From assembly GCA_934667845.1 (NCBI GenBank), contig CAKUMQ010000012.1, positions 1-60,539 of the forward strand: a stretch of 60,539 nt of DNA, in the 5' to 3' direction. The notes beneath the pieces were generated by a model, which worked only from the letters and a program-made list of their open reading frames with translations, ran no database searches and was not told where the DNA came from. Position numbers and translations under genes: made by a program. Origin of the DNA: an uncultured Eubacteriales bacterium. GTDB taxonomy: Bacteria > Bacillota > Clostridia > Oscillospirales > Acutalibacteraceae. Of the stretch, positions 16,411-25,855 are shown one piece after another; within the stretch, counting starts at the first letter, position 1; each line of letters opens with the position of its first letter.

Positions 16411-19296
16411 TTACGGCTCCAAGCCGAACTCCCTGCGCTTTGTCAGGATCTCGCGGTCAATATCCTGTACCGCGTCGTTGAGCGTTTCCCGCACGTCCTC
16501 ATTGTCATAGGCGATATTGCGGAAGGCAAAATCAAAATGCCGCGAGGTAAAGTAGCCGCCGGGCACCTCCGGCACGGCCTTGACGTACCGGCTCTGTGCG
16601 AGCAGACTTCTCTGCATGTCTGCCGACCACTGCACGCGTTCCATCGTCAGGCGGTTGGCGGAGTTATAGCGGGCGGCAGCGCCGACCACGCTCTCCAGCT
16701 CCTTGCCGTAGGCCGTCTGGATATCCGCCGAGGTCCACCACTGCATAAATGCCCAGGCGGCGTCCTCCTTTTCGGTCTGCGCCAGCATGACGCAGCCGGT
16801 GACGGTGCCGGCAGCGGTGTGATCCACCGTGCCGTCCTCACGCTTTGTTCCCGGTACGGGGAGCACGCCCCACTGCCCCTTGATCTCGGGGGCAAACACG
16901 GTCAGCTGGTTATAGGCCGTGTAATCCGCCACGGCAAGCGGCATCTCGCCCGTGCGGAAGCGGTTGGCAAAATCAAACGAGAGCGGCAGTCCGTACTGGG
17001 TGTACAGCGAGGACTGCAGCCGCATGGCGGCGATGCCCTCCGGCGTGTTGAGCGCCGAGCCGCGCCCGTCGGCGGTATACAGTGTGCCGCCCCGCTGATA
17101 CAAAAACGCAAGATAATTCTGCAGGGTCGGCAATATACCCACCATGAGGCTGCTCTTCTGGATCTTGGGCAGCACCGTCATCAGGATGCTGTCCCATGTT
17201 TCCAGCTCTTTGGTCGAGATCGACAGCTCCTCTAAAATATCCTTGCGGTAGAACAGCATCGGAAAAGTCTGGGTCTCGGGCAGCGCATATACGCCGTTTT
17301 CCAGCGTAAACGGGATCAGCGCGCTGTCATAAAACTGCGCCGCCGTGTCGGCAAAGCCCGAAAAGCCGGACAGATCCTTCACGGCATGGCGTAGCGCAAA
17401 ATTGAGCGGATCGGACTGCGCCTGTCCGAGCGATACGTCCGGACCGATCCCCGCCAGCACCGCGGGCAGCAGCGAACCGGCATTGACCAGCTGCAGATCG
17501 ACGCCGATATGCTGCTCCGGCGTGAAGCGCTCGTTGGTGAGCTGCTTTAGAATCTGCGCCTGATCGCGGCCCGCCGCCGTCCAGACGCGGATCACGGTAT
17601 CGGCGCCGTCGCCGACATCGCCGATCGAGTCATAGTCGCTCGTAAACGAAGCGATAAACTGCCCGATATAGTGTCCGATCAGGGAGAACGCGCCCGCTTC
17701 GCCGCGCGGCAGCTTTGCCGTCGGCGGGACGAGCATCACGCGGTCAAGCTCCAGCGGCTGCTCCATGATGCCGTTCATCCAGGTGCCGTAGGAGGAGACG
17801 TTGTCCTTAAAGGTTTTCAGCCGGTAAACAATGGTGTCGGGATCCTCGGTGATGCCGTCGATCTGCAGATACAGCCGCCGGATCGCCGCCGTGCTTTGTC
17901 CGCCCATCGCGTTCAGCGCCGTGATCTCCTGTTCCAGTTTGCGAAGCGCCGTGCCGAGCTCGCCCAGCTCCTCGAGCACGTCGGGGATCAGCTCTTCAAA
18001 ATGATAGTCGCGGTAGACATCCGGATCGGGGCCGGTCACGACGACAATGCGGCGATAGAGCAGATTCATCTGATCCATCAGCGTCCGCGCCTTGCCGAAC
18101 ACCTCGCCGTATTTACCCATGCCGACACGCATCCGGATCGTGTGGGTGCCCGCGGTCAGATAGAAGCGGTAGCGGTCACCGGCGGCGTTTTGCAGTGCCC
18201 CGCACTGCCAGCCGTTGTCAAATCCGAAGCTCAGATCAGCCGCCTCGGCAAACGGCAGCTCGCCGTCGGTATACAGCTCGCGCACGCTGACGTCGTTCGT
18301 TTTCAGCGCCTGTTTAAAGCGGAAGGCGATGGCGTAAAGTCCGCTCTGCTCCACCGGGATCTCCCATTCGAGCCACTGCCCCTGCGTTTTCCACTGGGAG
18401 CCGCCGATCGTGTTGTAGCGGATCAGGCTGACATCCTGCGGCGTCGTCAGCGGCGAGGTGCGGTCGGTCAGCGAGAACATCGTCTGATCCGACTTTGCCG
18501 ACGCCGCCTCCGCCTCGACGGTCACGGTCTGTTTAGCATCGGTATAGCCCGCCTGCGCATAGCCCTTTTCGACCTCCGCATAGCTTTGCGGCGGCGTGTA
18601 CGGGGCAAACGTCAGCCCGCCGAGCAGCATCGGCTCGCGCACCGCCTCAAGCGTGACGGTATGCTCGCCCGCCGTCAGATAAAACCGCAGCGGCCCATTG
18701 GTATAGCCGGAGGAGTCCTCCGCCCATTTCTGCTCCCAGCGCGGACTTTCCACCTGCGCCGTGCGCAGCTGGTTGCCCTTGCGGTCAACCTGCGCCTCCG
18801 CCGTCTTGTTGACCCACACGCGCTCAAATGAGACCTCGTCCGCCTCCGCAAACGGCAGGCTGCCGTCGAGCAGGATGCGGCGCAATATCGCGCTGCCGTC
18901 GCCCGCGCAGGGGTAATAGCGGAAGCGCAGGGCATAAAGCCCGGTCTCCGGCACGGTAAACCGCCAGCTCACACTGCCGGAATCGGCAAGCAGCAGCGCC
19001 GTTTTGCTCTTATCCTCCGGGTCCTCCTGTATTTCCGGCGCGGGCGTATCCTGCCCCGCCGTAAAGGCGGAAAGCGTGACCGCGATCTCGGTCTCTGCCT
19101 CGGCGGCGTCGGCGTGGCGCGCCGCATAGACGGTGTAGCTGTCCGCCTTTACCGCCGTTTCGGCTGCCGCCTGCTCATACAAAGCGGAAAGCGCGTCAGC
19201 CGCCGAGACAGCCGGCACGGCAGCTGACAGCATCGCCGCTGCCGCCGAAATGCAGACCGCCCGTTTGACCCATTTGCCCACTGCAATTTTTCTCAT
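16411..19296 (-). CDS. Large extracellular solute-binding protein with N-terminal binding modules
   Basis: This 961-residue exported protein has a signal peptide with a probable signal peptidase I site (AVSA) and no lipobox. Two related beta-sandwich modules follow (about 95-225 and 265-400). Each has the pattern GLYA(L/I).FR, an LLDG or LYTDG turn and SLPFAEA or ELPFAEA, like CBM6/35-type modules. A helical stretch (about 420-520) leads into a family 1 solute-binding domain (about 540-961). It should supply the importer-2 permeases encoded downstream. The domain fusion and the lack of a lipid anchor are unusual for a Gram-positive binding protein. A GGAGGG site precedes the ATG. Confidence 0.8.
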   Translation of the reverse strand: MRKIAVGKWVKRAVCISAAAAMLSAAVPAVSAADALSALYEQAAAETAVKADSYTVYAARHADAAEAETEIAVTLSAFTAGQDTPAPEIQEDPEDKSKTALLLADSGSVSWRFTVPETGLYALRFRYYPCAGDGSAILRRILLDGSLPFAEADEVSFERVWVNKTAEAQVDRKGNQLRTAQVESPRWEQKWAEDSSGYTNGPLRFYLTAGEHTVTLEAVREPMLLGGLTFAPYTPPQSYAEVEKGYAQAGYTDAKQTVTVEAEAASAKSDQTMFSLTDRTSPLTTPQDVSLIRYNTIGGSQWKTQGQWLEWEIPVEQSGLYAIAFRFKQALKTNDVSVRELYTDGELPFAEAADLSFGFDNGWQCGALQNAAGDRYRFYLTAGTHTIRMRVGMGKYGEVFGKARTLMDQMNLLYRRIVVVTGPDPDVYRDYHFEELIPDVLEELGELGTALRKLEQEITALNAMGGQSTAAIRRLYLQIDGITEDPDTIVYRLKTFKDNVSSYGTWMNGIMEQPLELDRVMLVPPTAKLPRGEAGAFSLIGHYIGQFIASFTSDYDSIGDVGDGADTVIRVWTAAGRDQAQILKQLTNERFTPEQHIGVDLQLVNAGSLLPAVLAGIGPDVSLGQAQSDPLNFALRHAVKDLSGFSGFADTAAQFYDSALIPFTLENGVYALPETQTFPMLFYRKDILEELSISTKELETWDSILMTVLPKIQKSSLMVGILPTLQNYLAFLYQRGGTLYTADGRGSALNTPEGIAAMRLQSSLYTQYGLPLSFDFANRFRTGEMPLAVADYTAYNQLTVFAPEIKGQWGVLPVPGTKREDGTVDHTAAGTVTGCVMLAQTEKEDAAWAFMQWWTSADIQTAYGKELESVVGAAARYNSANRLTMERVQWSADMQRSLLAQSRYVKAVPEVPGGYFTSRHFDFAFRNIAYDNEDVRETLNDAVQDIDREILTKRREFGLEP

Positions 19297-19363
19297 GGAA
19301 ACGCCCTCCGATGGTTTTCAGACGAATTCAGCCGCTGTCGGGTGCGGGCATCCGCCCGCTTGC

Positions 19364-20869
19364 TTACTTCGTTTCGGTCAGCAGATAGACGCCGACATCC
19401 TGCGGCCGCACCGTGACCGAGAACGCCCACGGGCGTCCGGACACGTCGACCGGCTCGCCGCTGTAGAGGTCGGTCACGCTCACGTCACCGCTGCCCGTCA
19501 GACCGATACGCTCGTATTCCGGCGTGACGGTCACGGTCTTTTGCTCGTTTTCGCGGTTCGGGATGATCAATATCGCCTTGCCCGGAATGAAGCGGGCATA
19601 CGCCTGCAGCGGATTGTCCCAGCCGTCATAGCGGGAGACGACCTTTTCTATGTTGGCATCCCGCGTGCGGGGCGCAAACTGCTCGAATACGTCGGCGTGA
19701 TCCCGCCGGATGCCGATATAGCGCTTGACGTCCTCGAAAAACACGCGGTTTTCCGGCTCGTCGATGGAATCCCAGTTGATGCGGTTAAAATACATCACGA
19801 TGCCGTTTCCGGCGTCGCCGAACAGCATCTCGACCGGATTGTTCCACTCCTCGCCGATCCACCAGAGCGGGATAAACGGCGAAAACAGCGCCTGATACGC
19901 GATCTTGAGCCGGTTGCCGCGCACGGTAGGCTCGTGGTCGTCGTGGCAGAGCAGATTAAAGGTATAATACCGCAGATCGCCGCCGTGTCCCGTCTGCTGC
20001 ATCTGATATTCGCCGACGCGGTAGCCGGTGCGGACGCAGTCGACAATGTTGTTGCGGAAAAACGCCTCGCTGTTGTGGCCGTATTCCTTCTGCAGCGCCG
20101 CCATCTCCTCGGGCTTATCCCAGGGGACCGGCGTGGGACCCCAGCCGACATCGATCTCATTGATATGGAACGCGCCCTTGTGCTGGCTCCTGCACTCCGC
20201 CATGACCATGATCTTGCGGCCGCGGCTCAGGCAGGCGTCGACGATCTCCTTGAAGTAATAGCCGGAGGTATCCGGCGCCAGATCCACGCGGAAGCCGTCG
20301 GCGCCGGTCTCGACGATGAACTTCACTGCCGCCGCGGTGTAGAAGTCCTTCAGTGCGCGGCTGTTCCAGTCAAATGCCCAGCCGCCCCAGCACTCGCGCA
20401 GCGGCTGCTCGAAAAATTCCGGATGCTCGGTCACGAGCGGGCTTTTCTTGCTCGTGCCCCACACGATTGCGTCGAAGATCACGCGGATGTTGCGCTTGTG
20501 CGCCTCCTCCACGAAGCGGCGCACGACCTGCATACAGCCCTCCTGCGTCTCCTCGCCGGTCAGCGACGTGTCGATCAGGTGGATGCCGAAATTGCTGTAG
20601 CCGTTGTTGCCGAAGCTCGCGCGGTTCTCCGTCTGGCGTTGCCAGATCGGGTTGATCCACAGCCCGTTGACACCGGTCTCGGCAAAGTGGTCAAGCACGC
20701 GCACCGCCGACTGGAACGTTCCCTCCGGCGTAGCGGTCTCGATCCGAAACTGCGTCATGACAAGGTGCTTTTCCCAATCGGGGTAGCCGTTTTCCATGAC
20801 GACCTGCTCATCCGGCACATATGCCGGCAGTTTGGATGCGTTGTTGATTTTGGATGCGTTGTTGATCAT
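19364..20869 (-). CDS. Cytosolic GH13-family alpha-glucan hydrolase
   Basis: This 501-residue paralogue of the secreted GH13 enzyme lacks a signal peptide and anchor, so it should act on imported oligosaccharide. The catalytic residues are nucleophile Asp196 (GFRVDLAPD), acid Glu225 (MAECRS) and Asp310 (LCHDDH). As in the paralogue, the region I block reads DAIVWGTS rather than DxxxNH. The first 14 residues contain INNASK twice, from an 18-bp tandem duplication next to the ATG. AAAGGAAG precedes the start. The gene sits between the binding protein and the GH106-like enzyme. Confidence 0.85.
   Translation of the reverse strand: MINNASKINNASKLPAYVPDEQVVMENGYPDWEKHLVMTQFRIETATPEGTFQSAVRVLDHFAETGVNGLWINPIWQRQTENRASFGNNGYSNFGIHLIDTSLTGEETQEGCMQVVRRFVEEAHKRNIRVIFDAIVWGTSKKSPLVTEHPEFFEQPLRECWGGWAFDWNSRALKDFYTAAAVKFIVETGADGFRVDLAPDTSGYYFKEIVDACLSRGRKIMVMAECRSQHKGAFHINEIDVGWGPTPVPWDKPEEMAALQKEYGHNSEAFFRNNIVDCVRTGYRVGEYQMQQTGHGGDLRYYTFNLLCHDDHEPTVRGNRLKIAYQALFSPFIPLWWIGEEWNNPVEMLFGDAGNGIVMYFNRINWDSIDEPENRVFFEDVKRYIGIRRDHADVFEQFAPRTRDANIEKVVSRYDGWDNPLQAYARFIPGKAILIIPNRENEQKTVTVTPEYERIGLTGSGDVSVTDLYSGEPVDVSGRPWAFSVTVRPQDVGVYLLTETK
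20831..20866. repeat. 18-bp tandem duplication at the GH13 N-terminus
   Basis: Two 18-base units differing by one base lie directly after the start codon and encode repeated INNASK. The frame is preserved. The secreted paralogue has a single NNAS at the equivalent place, so this is likely a recent slippage duplication. Confidence 0.85.
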
Positions 20870-20904
20870 GATCTATCTTCCTTTCTTCAAAAGCCCTGCT
20901 TTTT

Positions 20905-23900
20905 TCAGGACCGTTCTGCTTTCTCCTGCGGAATCAGCTCCACCGCAAGCTGCCCGATGCCGAACGGGACCACGGCATAGTCGTCCGTCCAGGTCGCCGC
21001 GCCCTCTGGCACCTCCGGCGAGACAAAGTCCTCGTAGCCGTAGACGCCCTCAAAGGTATCGACGCCGACAAAATTCGGGTTGCCCATGATGTGGTGGTGC
21101 GGTCCGAGCGCATTGCGGTTGTGACCGTAGGCGACGACCTCGATCCGGTTTTCCGGCTCGGTCAGCCACTTTGTCAGCTCCACGCGGAAGGGGCGCGTCA
21201 CCATCATGCCCGCTTCATTGCCGTTGACAAACACCGCAGCCGCCGTGCAGGCGGGGGCTGCCGCCTCCAGAAACGTCCGCTTTCCCTCCTGCCGCGGCAG
21301 CGGGAAGCAGTACCGCGCGTTGCCGCGGTAGAACCAGCAGTTTTGTGCCGTGATGTCCGCATAGCGGCGCTCTTTAGCGTCACGCAGCACAAAGCCGCCC
21401 GACTCCAGCCGGTAGAGATACGGCTCGCATTCCCGCCGTCCCTCATGGCACACGTCAAAATCGCCCAGTATGTACAGGCTCTCCGGCTCTATCTCATAGA
21501 AAAAGATGTTTTTCACGGTCTCGAACACCTTGTCCCGATCCCGTTCCACCCTCTGCCCCTTGGCTTCATAGGTGATCTCTACGGTGTTTTCGCCCCGCAC
21601 GACCGCCGCGCCGATCGCGTAGCGTCCGATCGAGCGGTCGATATACCATCCCGTGCGCTCCATCGGCATCGGCGTGCCGTTGACGGCAAACGCCACGGCG
21701 CCGCTGTCCTCAAAGGCGAGCGTCAGCCCCGTAGGGTCGCTCATCTCGCAGCGGAAAGTATACCGCATCCGCAGCGTCATGCGGCCGTCCGCCGCGCTGC
21801 CGCGGTAGATCTCATTGAGCAGGTGGATGACCGGCTTTTCCGGCGAATACGGCGCGCCGTTGACACTGAACGCGGCGTAATCGACCGTCAGCACGTTCGG
21901 GTCGGTGAGCGTGACCTTTGCCGCCCGGACGGGCAGGCATTCAGCCGCCTGCCGCACGCGCAGCGCCGAAGCGGCGCTCCGCTCTGCCCTGCGCACCATG
22001 ATCACCTTCATCTCGCCCGCCGCAAGGTCAATCCGCGCCACGGTCTTTTTACCGGTGAAATCGCTGTCGAGCGGCTGCATCGCACCGTCGGTCAGGCGGC
22101 AGAGCGTCATCTCTGCGGCATACGGCACCGAAAACTGCAGATCGCGGTATGCGCCGACAGCGCCCGCGTGGAACAGCATCACACTCTGGGTGCCCCCGTC
22201 AAAGGTGCAGCGCAGGACGACGTCCTTCGGGAGATCCCGCTGCGGTCCGCCCGTCAGCTGTGCCGTGCGGCAGAAGCCGACCGCTTTAAACGCCTTGATC
22301 CACAGGTCACGGCGATTGCGGATCACCACACCCTCACCCGCCGCAAACAGCGGCTGCTCTGCGCCGAGATCCACCCGCTGCGGGCGGCGGTTGACAAACC
22401 ACACGCGCACGCCTGCCGACAGCGCCCCGCGGATCAGCGCAAGCTGCGCCGTACTCACCGAGGGCATATCCGGCACGATCAGCGTGGTATACCGAAACGG
22501 CCCCGCCTGAATACCGTCGTTTGTCACGCACACACCCGCCTGCGCCATCACGGCCTCGTCGCCGATGTCAAAATCGATCTGGGCGTCCAAAAGGTTGCTC
22601 AGCAGCAGGCGGAATTGGTTGGAGGCGGCGTTGACCGCGAGATCCTCACCGTCCGCCGACAGCGCACAGCCGCGGCAGCCGTCCACATCCGACAGCACAA
22701 GCACCTGCGGCCGGCGCGAACCGGCATGCGAAAACTGCGCCGCCCGCTTCATCCAATCCAGAAAGGCATATGTCCGCTCCCACCACGGCTCCTGATAGGA
22801 GAAAAACGCCGGATAATCCCGCTTGCGGCGTCCCTTGATCGTATACGCCGCCAGATGCAGACAGGGCAGATCGACCCCGAACACCGTGTGCCAGCCCCAG
22901 ATACGCGCAAGCTCGGCAAAGCTCACGTCCCATCCCGCACAGCCGAACACTTCGCTGAGCACATGCGGCTTTTGCAGCATTTCCGCCGCGCCGGTCACCT
23001 GCTTCAGCAGCACGGGCGACGCCAGTCGGCGGCCCAGATGGTCAATTCCCGGAATCTGCTCGTAGATGTAATTCGCCATCACGCCGCCGTTTGAGAGGAT
23101 CTGTCCCCGCAGACCGTCCTCCCCCGCGTAATGCCCCGTCAGCATAAGTCCGTTTTCGGCGCACCAGCCGCCGATCTGCGCGCTGAAACTCTGGCGGAAA
23201 AGCCCGCCGAGCGCCCGCATATAGCGGTCACAGAACGCCTCGTCAAAATACGCCTTATCGAGCTTCCACAGCTCGTCGAGTACGTCGCCGCCGTAATTCT
23301 CCGCATAGAAGTCCGGCAGGGCGAAGCTGTAAGTCGTCCGGTGGCCGAACATCTGCGGCTCGTCGGTGAAGATGCCCTTGATCACGCCGCCGAAATACTG
23401 CCCGAACCGCTGTTTGTACACCTCGTGCGTGCGGCGGATAAACTCGCGCATCGTTTCGCGGTCGAGCACATCCACATAATTTTCGTCCGGCATATAATAC
23501 GCCACAAGGCTGTCGGCGGTGATCTCCGTCAGCGGGATCCGCCGACAAGCGCCCTGCCCGCGCACATACGCCGCCAGAATGCGCTCGGGCGGCACATCGG
23601 GCATACCGGCGGAGAAGTGCAGAGCTTTATACTGGTAGCTTTCCCCCATCGCCGGGATCGCGCCGCCGCAGAAGCCGCTCGGCCAGCCGTTTTCGTCGTA
23701 GAGATAGACCGAAAGCCCAAGCTCCTGTGCCAGCTCCACGCAAAGCCCGAAGCGGTCAAACCACTCCTCCTGCATATAGGGGATCTCCAGCCCTGCCCGC
23801 GCATGCACAAAAAAGCCGGTGAAGCCCTGTGCCGCCATCTCGCGCACCTGGCGCTCGATCTCGGCGCGCTCCATGGTGCCGTTGAAGCTGTAAAATGCAA

Positions 23901-23934
23901 GCATTTCGCCGCCTGCCTGTGTTTTCTTCTCCAT
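20905..23934 (-). CDS. Large glycoside hydrolase, GH106-like (alpha-L-rhamnosidase family resemblance)
   Basis: This 1009-residue protein has no signal peptide, so it is cytosolic. The N-terminal half shows the pattern of GH106-like barrels: FNGTMERAEIERQV, GF.VHARAGLEIPYM..EWF, YDENGWPSG (80-87) and FTDEP with a candidate catalytic Glu192. The C-terminal half has beta-sandwich modules, including a GH2-like sugar-binding fold near 880-1000. The start is placed at ATG 23934, after GGAG at nine bases; the ORF runs 58 codons further up through the promoter region and is not plausible there. It is the first gene of the catabolic operon. True sugar specificity cannot be read from sequence. Confidence 0.75.
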   Translation of the reverse strand: MEKKTQAGGEMLAFYSFNGTMERAEIERQVREMAAQGFTGFFVHARAGLEIPYMQEEWFDRFGLCVELAQELGLSVYLYDENGWPSGFCGGAIPAMGESYQYKALHFSAGMPDVPPERILAAYVRGQGACRRIPLTEITADSLVAYYMPDENYVDVLDRETMREFIRRTHEVYKQRFGQYFGGVIKGIFTDEPQMFGHRTTYSFALPDFYAENYGGDVLDELWKLDKAYFDEAFCDRYMRALGGLFRQSFSAQIGGWCAENGLMLTGHYAGEDGLRGQILSNGGVMANYIYEQIPGIDHLGRRLASPVLLKQVTGAAEMLQKPHVLSEVFGCAGWDVSFAELARIWGWHTVFGVDLPCLHLAAYTIKGRRKRDYPAFFSYQEPWWERTYAFLDWMKRAAQFSHAGSRRPQVLVLSDVDGCRGCALSADGEDLAVNAASNQFRLLLSNLLDAQIDFDIGDEAVMAQAGVCVTNDGIQAGPFRYTTLIVPDMPSVSTAQLALIRGALSAGVRVWFVNRRPQRVDLGAEQPLFAAGEGVVIRNRRDLWIKAFKAVGFCRTAQLTGGPQRDLPKDVVLRCTFDGGTQSVMLFHAGAVGAYRDLQFSVPYAAEMTLCRLTDGAMQPLDSDFTGKKTVARIDLAAGEMKVIMVRRAERSAASALRVRQAAECLPVRAAKVTLTDPNVLTVDYAAFSVNGAPYSPEKPVIHLLNEIYRGSAADGRMTLRMRYTFRCEMSDPTGLTLAFEDSGAVAFAVNGTPMPMERTGWYIDRSIGRYAIGAAVVRGENTVEITYEAKGQRVERDRDKVFETVKNIFFYEIEPESLYILGDFDVCHEGRRECEPYLYRLESGGFVLRDAKERRYADITAQNCWFYRGNARYCFPLPRQEGKRTFLEAAAPACTAAAVFVNGNEAGMMVTRPFRVELTKWLTEPENRIEVVAYGHNRNALGPHHHIMGNPNFVGVDTFEGVYGYEDFVSPEVPEGAATWTDDYAVVPFGIGQLAVELIPQEKAERS

Positions 23935-23953
23935 TTGCGTACACTCCAGACAA

Positions 23954-23967
23954 TTAAAGCGCTTTAA
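23954..23967. promoter_or_regulatory. LacI-type operator, perfect palindrome
   Basis: The 14-bp perfect palindrome TTAAAGCGCTTTAA has the central CG and AT-rich arms typical of LacI/GalR family sites. It lies 20 bases before the first gene of the catabolic operon and about 80 bases after its predicted transcription start. The LacI-family gene at 24741 is the obvious candidate regulator. Confidence 0.75.
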
Positions 23968-24050
23968 CAAAAAGGCGCAATTCCCGTTCTTACCCGCTCG
24001 GCGCTGGGGGCATCCGCATGACCCGCCCCTGCCCGCCGTTTGCTTATACC

Positions 24051-24080
24051 ATAGTAGCACAATAAGTACCATGTTGTCAA
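24051..24080 (-). promoter_or_regulatory. Promoter of the glycan-utilisation operon
   Basis: On the minus strand TTGACA (24075-24080) and TACTAT (24051-24056) are separated by 18 bases in an AT-rich stretch. It points toward the GH106-like gene, giving a leader of about 110 bases that carries the operator at 23954. Confidence 0.7.
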
Positions 24081-24659
24081 GATAATTTTTATTCCTTTTC
24101 ACCTGCACCTGATTTGCATATCCTTGCTTTCCGTGTTGTGATAAAGCGTTTAACTACAAGGAAACAGCCGGATCTTCCGCCGCTTCCGTCCGCTTGGACC
24201 CTTGTCCGGGTCTGCCCGGGGTCCGTCCGGGGTCCGTCCGGGTCTGCAACGGGAATCGGGAAACGGGTGGTTTACCGGTTTAACTCCCGAGGCTGATCTC
24301 CCCGGACCCTTGCGGGGATCGCCGCCTCTCGCCGGTCATGTCACAATGCCGCCGTTCCCCGGTCCCGCACGCCCGGAATCCCGGTGTTTCTGCGGTTGGC
24401 GGCGGCTTTTCCGCCGTTTGCCCGGCATTTTTCGCAGTTAAAGCGGTTTAATTTTTGGGAACACCGACCGCTCACTACAATTGCTCTATTATTGTACCGA
24501 ATCGTTCGCCAAAATGCAACCGGTAAATCCCCTAAACGTCAGATTATTTTTTGTGCATTCTGCAAAATTCTTTTTCGCACATTCCCCCTGCCGGGAGCGC
24601 ACAAACGGCGAGAGCCGCGGCGTTCGCACGCCGTTTGCCGCAGTCCGCGCAGATTTCCC
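24081..24659. other. Divergent control region between the catabolic operon and the LacI gene
   Basis: This gene-free stretch holds more LacI-like sites: TAAAGCGTTTA at 24142-24152, TTTACCGGTTTAA at 24271-24283 and TTAAAGCGGTTTAA at 24438-24451 (one mismatched pair). It also contains two tandem 11-base units at 24218-24239. No convincing gene is present. Several spaced operators suggest repression by looping, but that is inference. Confidence 0.55.
24438..24451. promoter_or_regulatory. LacI-type operator, imperfect palindrome
   Basis: TTAAAGCGGTTTAA differs by one base from the perfect operator at 23954-23967. It lies about 220 bases before the LacI-family promoter. Confidence 0.6.
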
Positions 24660-24688
24660 TTGACAAATCTCGTTTTATCGGGTTTAAT
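24660..24688 (+). promoter_or_regulatory. Promoter of the LacI-family gene
   Basis: TTGACA (24660-24665) and TTTAAT (24683-24688) are separated by 17 bases. The predicted start lies about 45 bases before the ribosome site of the regulator gene. Confidence 0.7.
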
Positions 24689-24740
24689 AAGTATATATGT
24701 ATACCGCTTTACCGCAATCGGACAAAGGAGGATGCTTACC

Positions 24741-25769
24741 TTGGCAAGGGTAACGATCTACGATGTTGCCCAGGAGGCGCGCTGTTCGACAGCGACCGTG
24801 TCTCTTGTGCTGAAAAAAAGCGATCGGATCAAGCCGGAAACGCAGCAGCGCGTTATGCAGGCCATTCATAATTTGGGCTACACGCCGAACTACCTGGCGC
24901 AGAGTCTCAGCAACAAATCCACCAAAACGCTGGGTCTGATCGTTCCCAACATTGAAAACCCGCTGTTTTCCCAGTATATTGCGGGCGTTGAGGACTACGC
25001 CCGTTCGCAGGATTACGAGCTGATCCTCGGCATCTCCAACTCGAACAGCGAAAAGGAAGATTTCTACATCACGATGCTGCAGCGAAAGCGCGTTGACGGT
25101 CTGCTGTTCTTCCCGACGTTTTTGGGCGCGCTCTCGGAAAAGATCTCGCTTTTAAATTCCAAGGACACGCCGCTCGTGCTGTGCGGCAGCTCCGGTCAGG
25201 GGGCGGTCGGGCTGTCCTATGTCAAGTGCGACAACCGCATCGGCTCCTTTATGGCGATCAACCACCTGATCGACATCGGCTGCCGACGGATCGGGTGTAT
25301 TTTTCCGGTCATCGACCGCCAGCAGTGTCAGAGCCGTCTGGTCGGCTATCAGGACGCCCTGTACTACCACAGCCTGCCCTATGACGAGGGGCTGATCCGC
25401 ACCTGCTCGCCCGAAAGCGAGGTCATCTATGAAGCCACCCGCCGGTTTTTGCAGGAAAAGCAGCCGGACGGCATTTTCTGCCTGTATGACTATGCGGCTA
25501 TCCCGGTCATGAAGGCGATCATGTCCTTAGGGCTGCGGATCCCGGAGGATATCTGCCTGATCGGCTATGACAATATCCACCTGTCCGCCTTTACCCCCAT
25601 CTCCCTCTCGACGATCGACACCCACGGCGCCGAGGTCGGCCGCCGGTCGGCGGAGCTGCTGATCCGGAAGATCAACAACCCGGAAGAGCCGCTGCATCAG
25701 GTCATTATCAAGCCGGATCTGATCGTCAGAGAATCCACGGCGGCGGTAAAACCCGCCGCGATGGGATAA
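24741..25769 (+). CDS. LacI/GalR-family transcriptional regulator
   Basis: This 342-residue regulator has an N-terminal helix-turn-helix (ARVTIYDVAQEA, STATVSLVL) and hinge helix (residues 1-60). A periplasmic-binding-protein-like sugar sensor domain follows (62-340). The likely start is TTG at 24741: AAAGGAGG lies nine bases before it, whereas the ATG at 24732 overlaps that site. It is transcribed away from the glycan operon and almost certainly controls it through the TTAAAGCGCTTTAA-like sites in between. The length is normal for the family. Confidence 0.92.
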   Translation: MARVTIYDVAQEARCSTATVSLVLKKSDRIKPETQQRVMQAIHNLGYTPNYLAQSLSNKSTKTLGLIVPNIENPLFSQYIAGVEDYARSQDYELILGISNSNSEKEDFYITMLQRKRVDGLLFFPTFLGALSEKISLLNSKDTPLVLCGSSGQGAVGLSYVKCDNRIGSFMAINHLIDIGCRRIGCIFPVIDRQQCQSRLVGYQDALYYHSLPYDEGLIRTCSPESEVIYEATRRFLQEKQPDGIFCLYDYAAIPVMKAIMSLGLRIPEDICLIGYDNIHLSAFTPISLSTIDTHGAEVGRRSAELLIRKINNPEEPLHQVIIKPDLIVRESTAAVKPAAMG

Positions 25770-25800
25770 ACAACATCAGAAAAAGGCTTTGCAACAGCAG

Positions 25801-25835
25801 AAAAGGGCTTTGCCGTATGGCAAAGCCCTTTTTGT
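25801..25835 (+). terminator. Bidirectional terminator between LacI gene and S41 homologue
   Basis: A perfect 14-bp stem (25801-25814 with 25819-25832) with loop GTAT has A residues on the left and T residues on the right. It can therefore stop both the LacI transcript and the converging ftsEX-envC-S41 transcript. Confidence 0.92.
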
Positions 25836-25855
25836 CGTTTTCAGCCGCCCGGCAC

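Noticed and set aside
20905..24108. Longer N-terminus (58 extra residues) for the GH106-like enzyme
   Set aside because: It would start within the operon promoter and span the operator; the ATG at 23934 has the ribosome site and starts at the conserved domain.
24201..24251. GC-rich repeats in the control region as a CRISPR or satellite
   Set aside because: Only two 11-base units exist, with no spacers and no cas genes.
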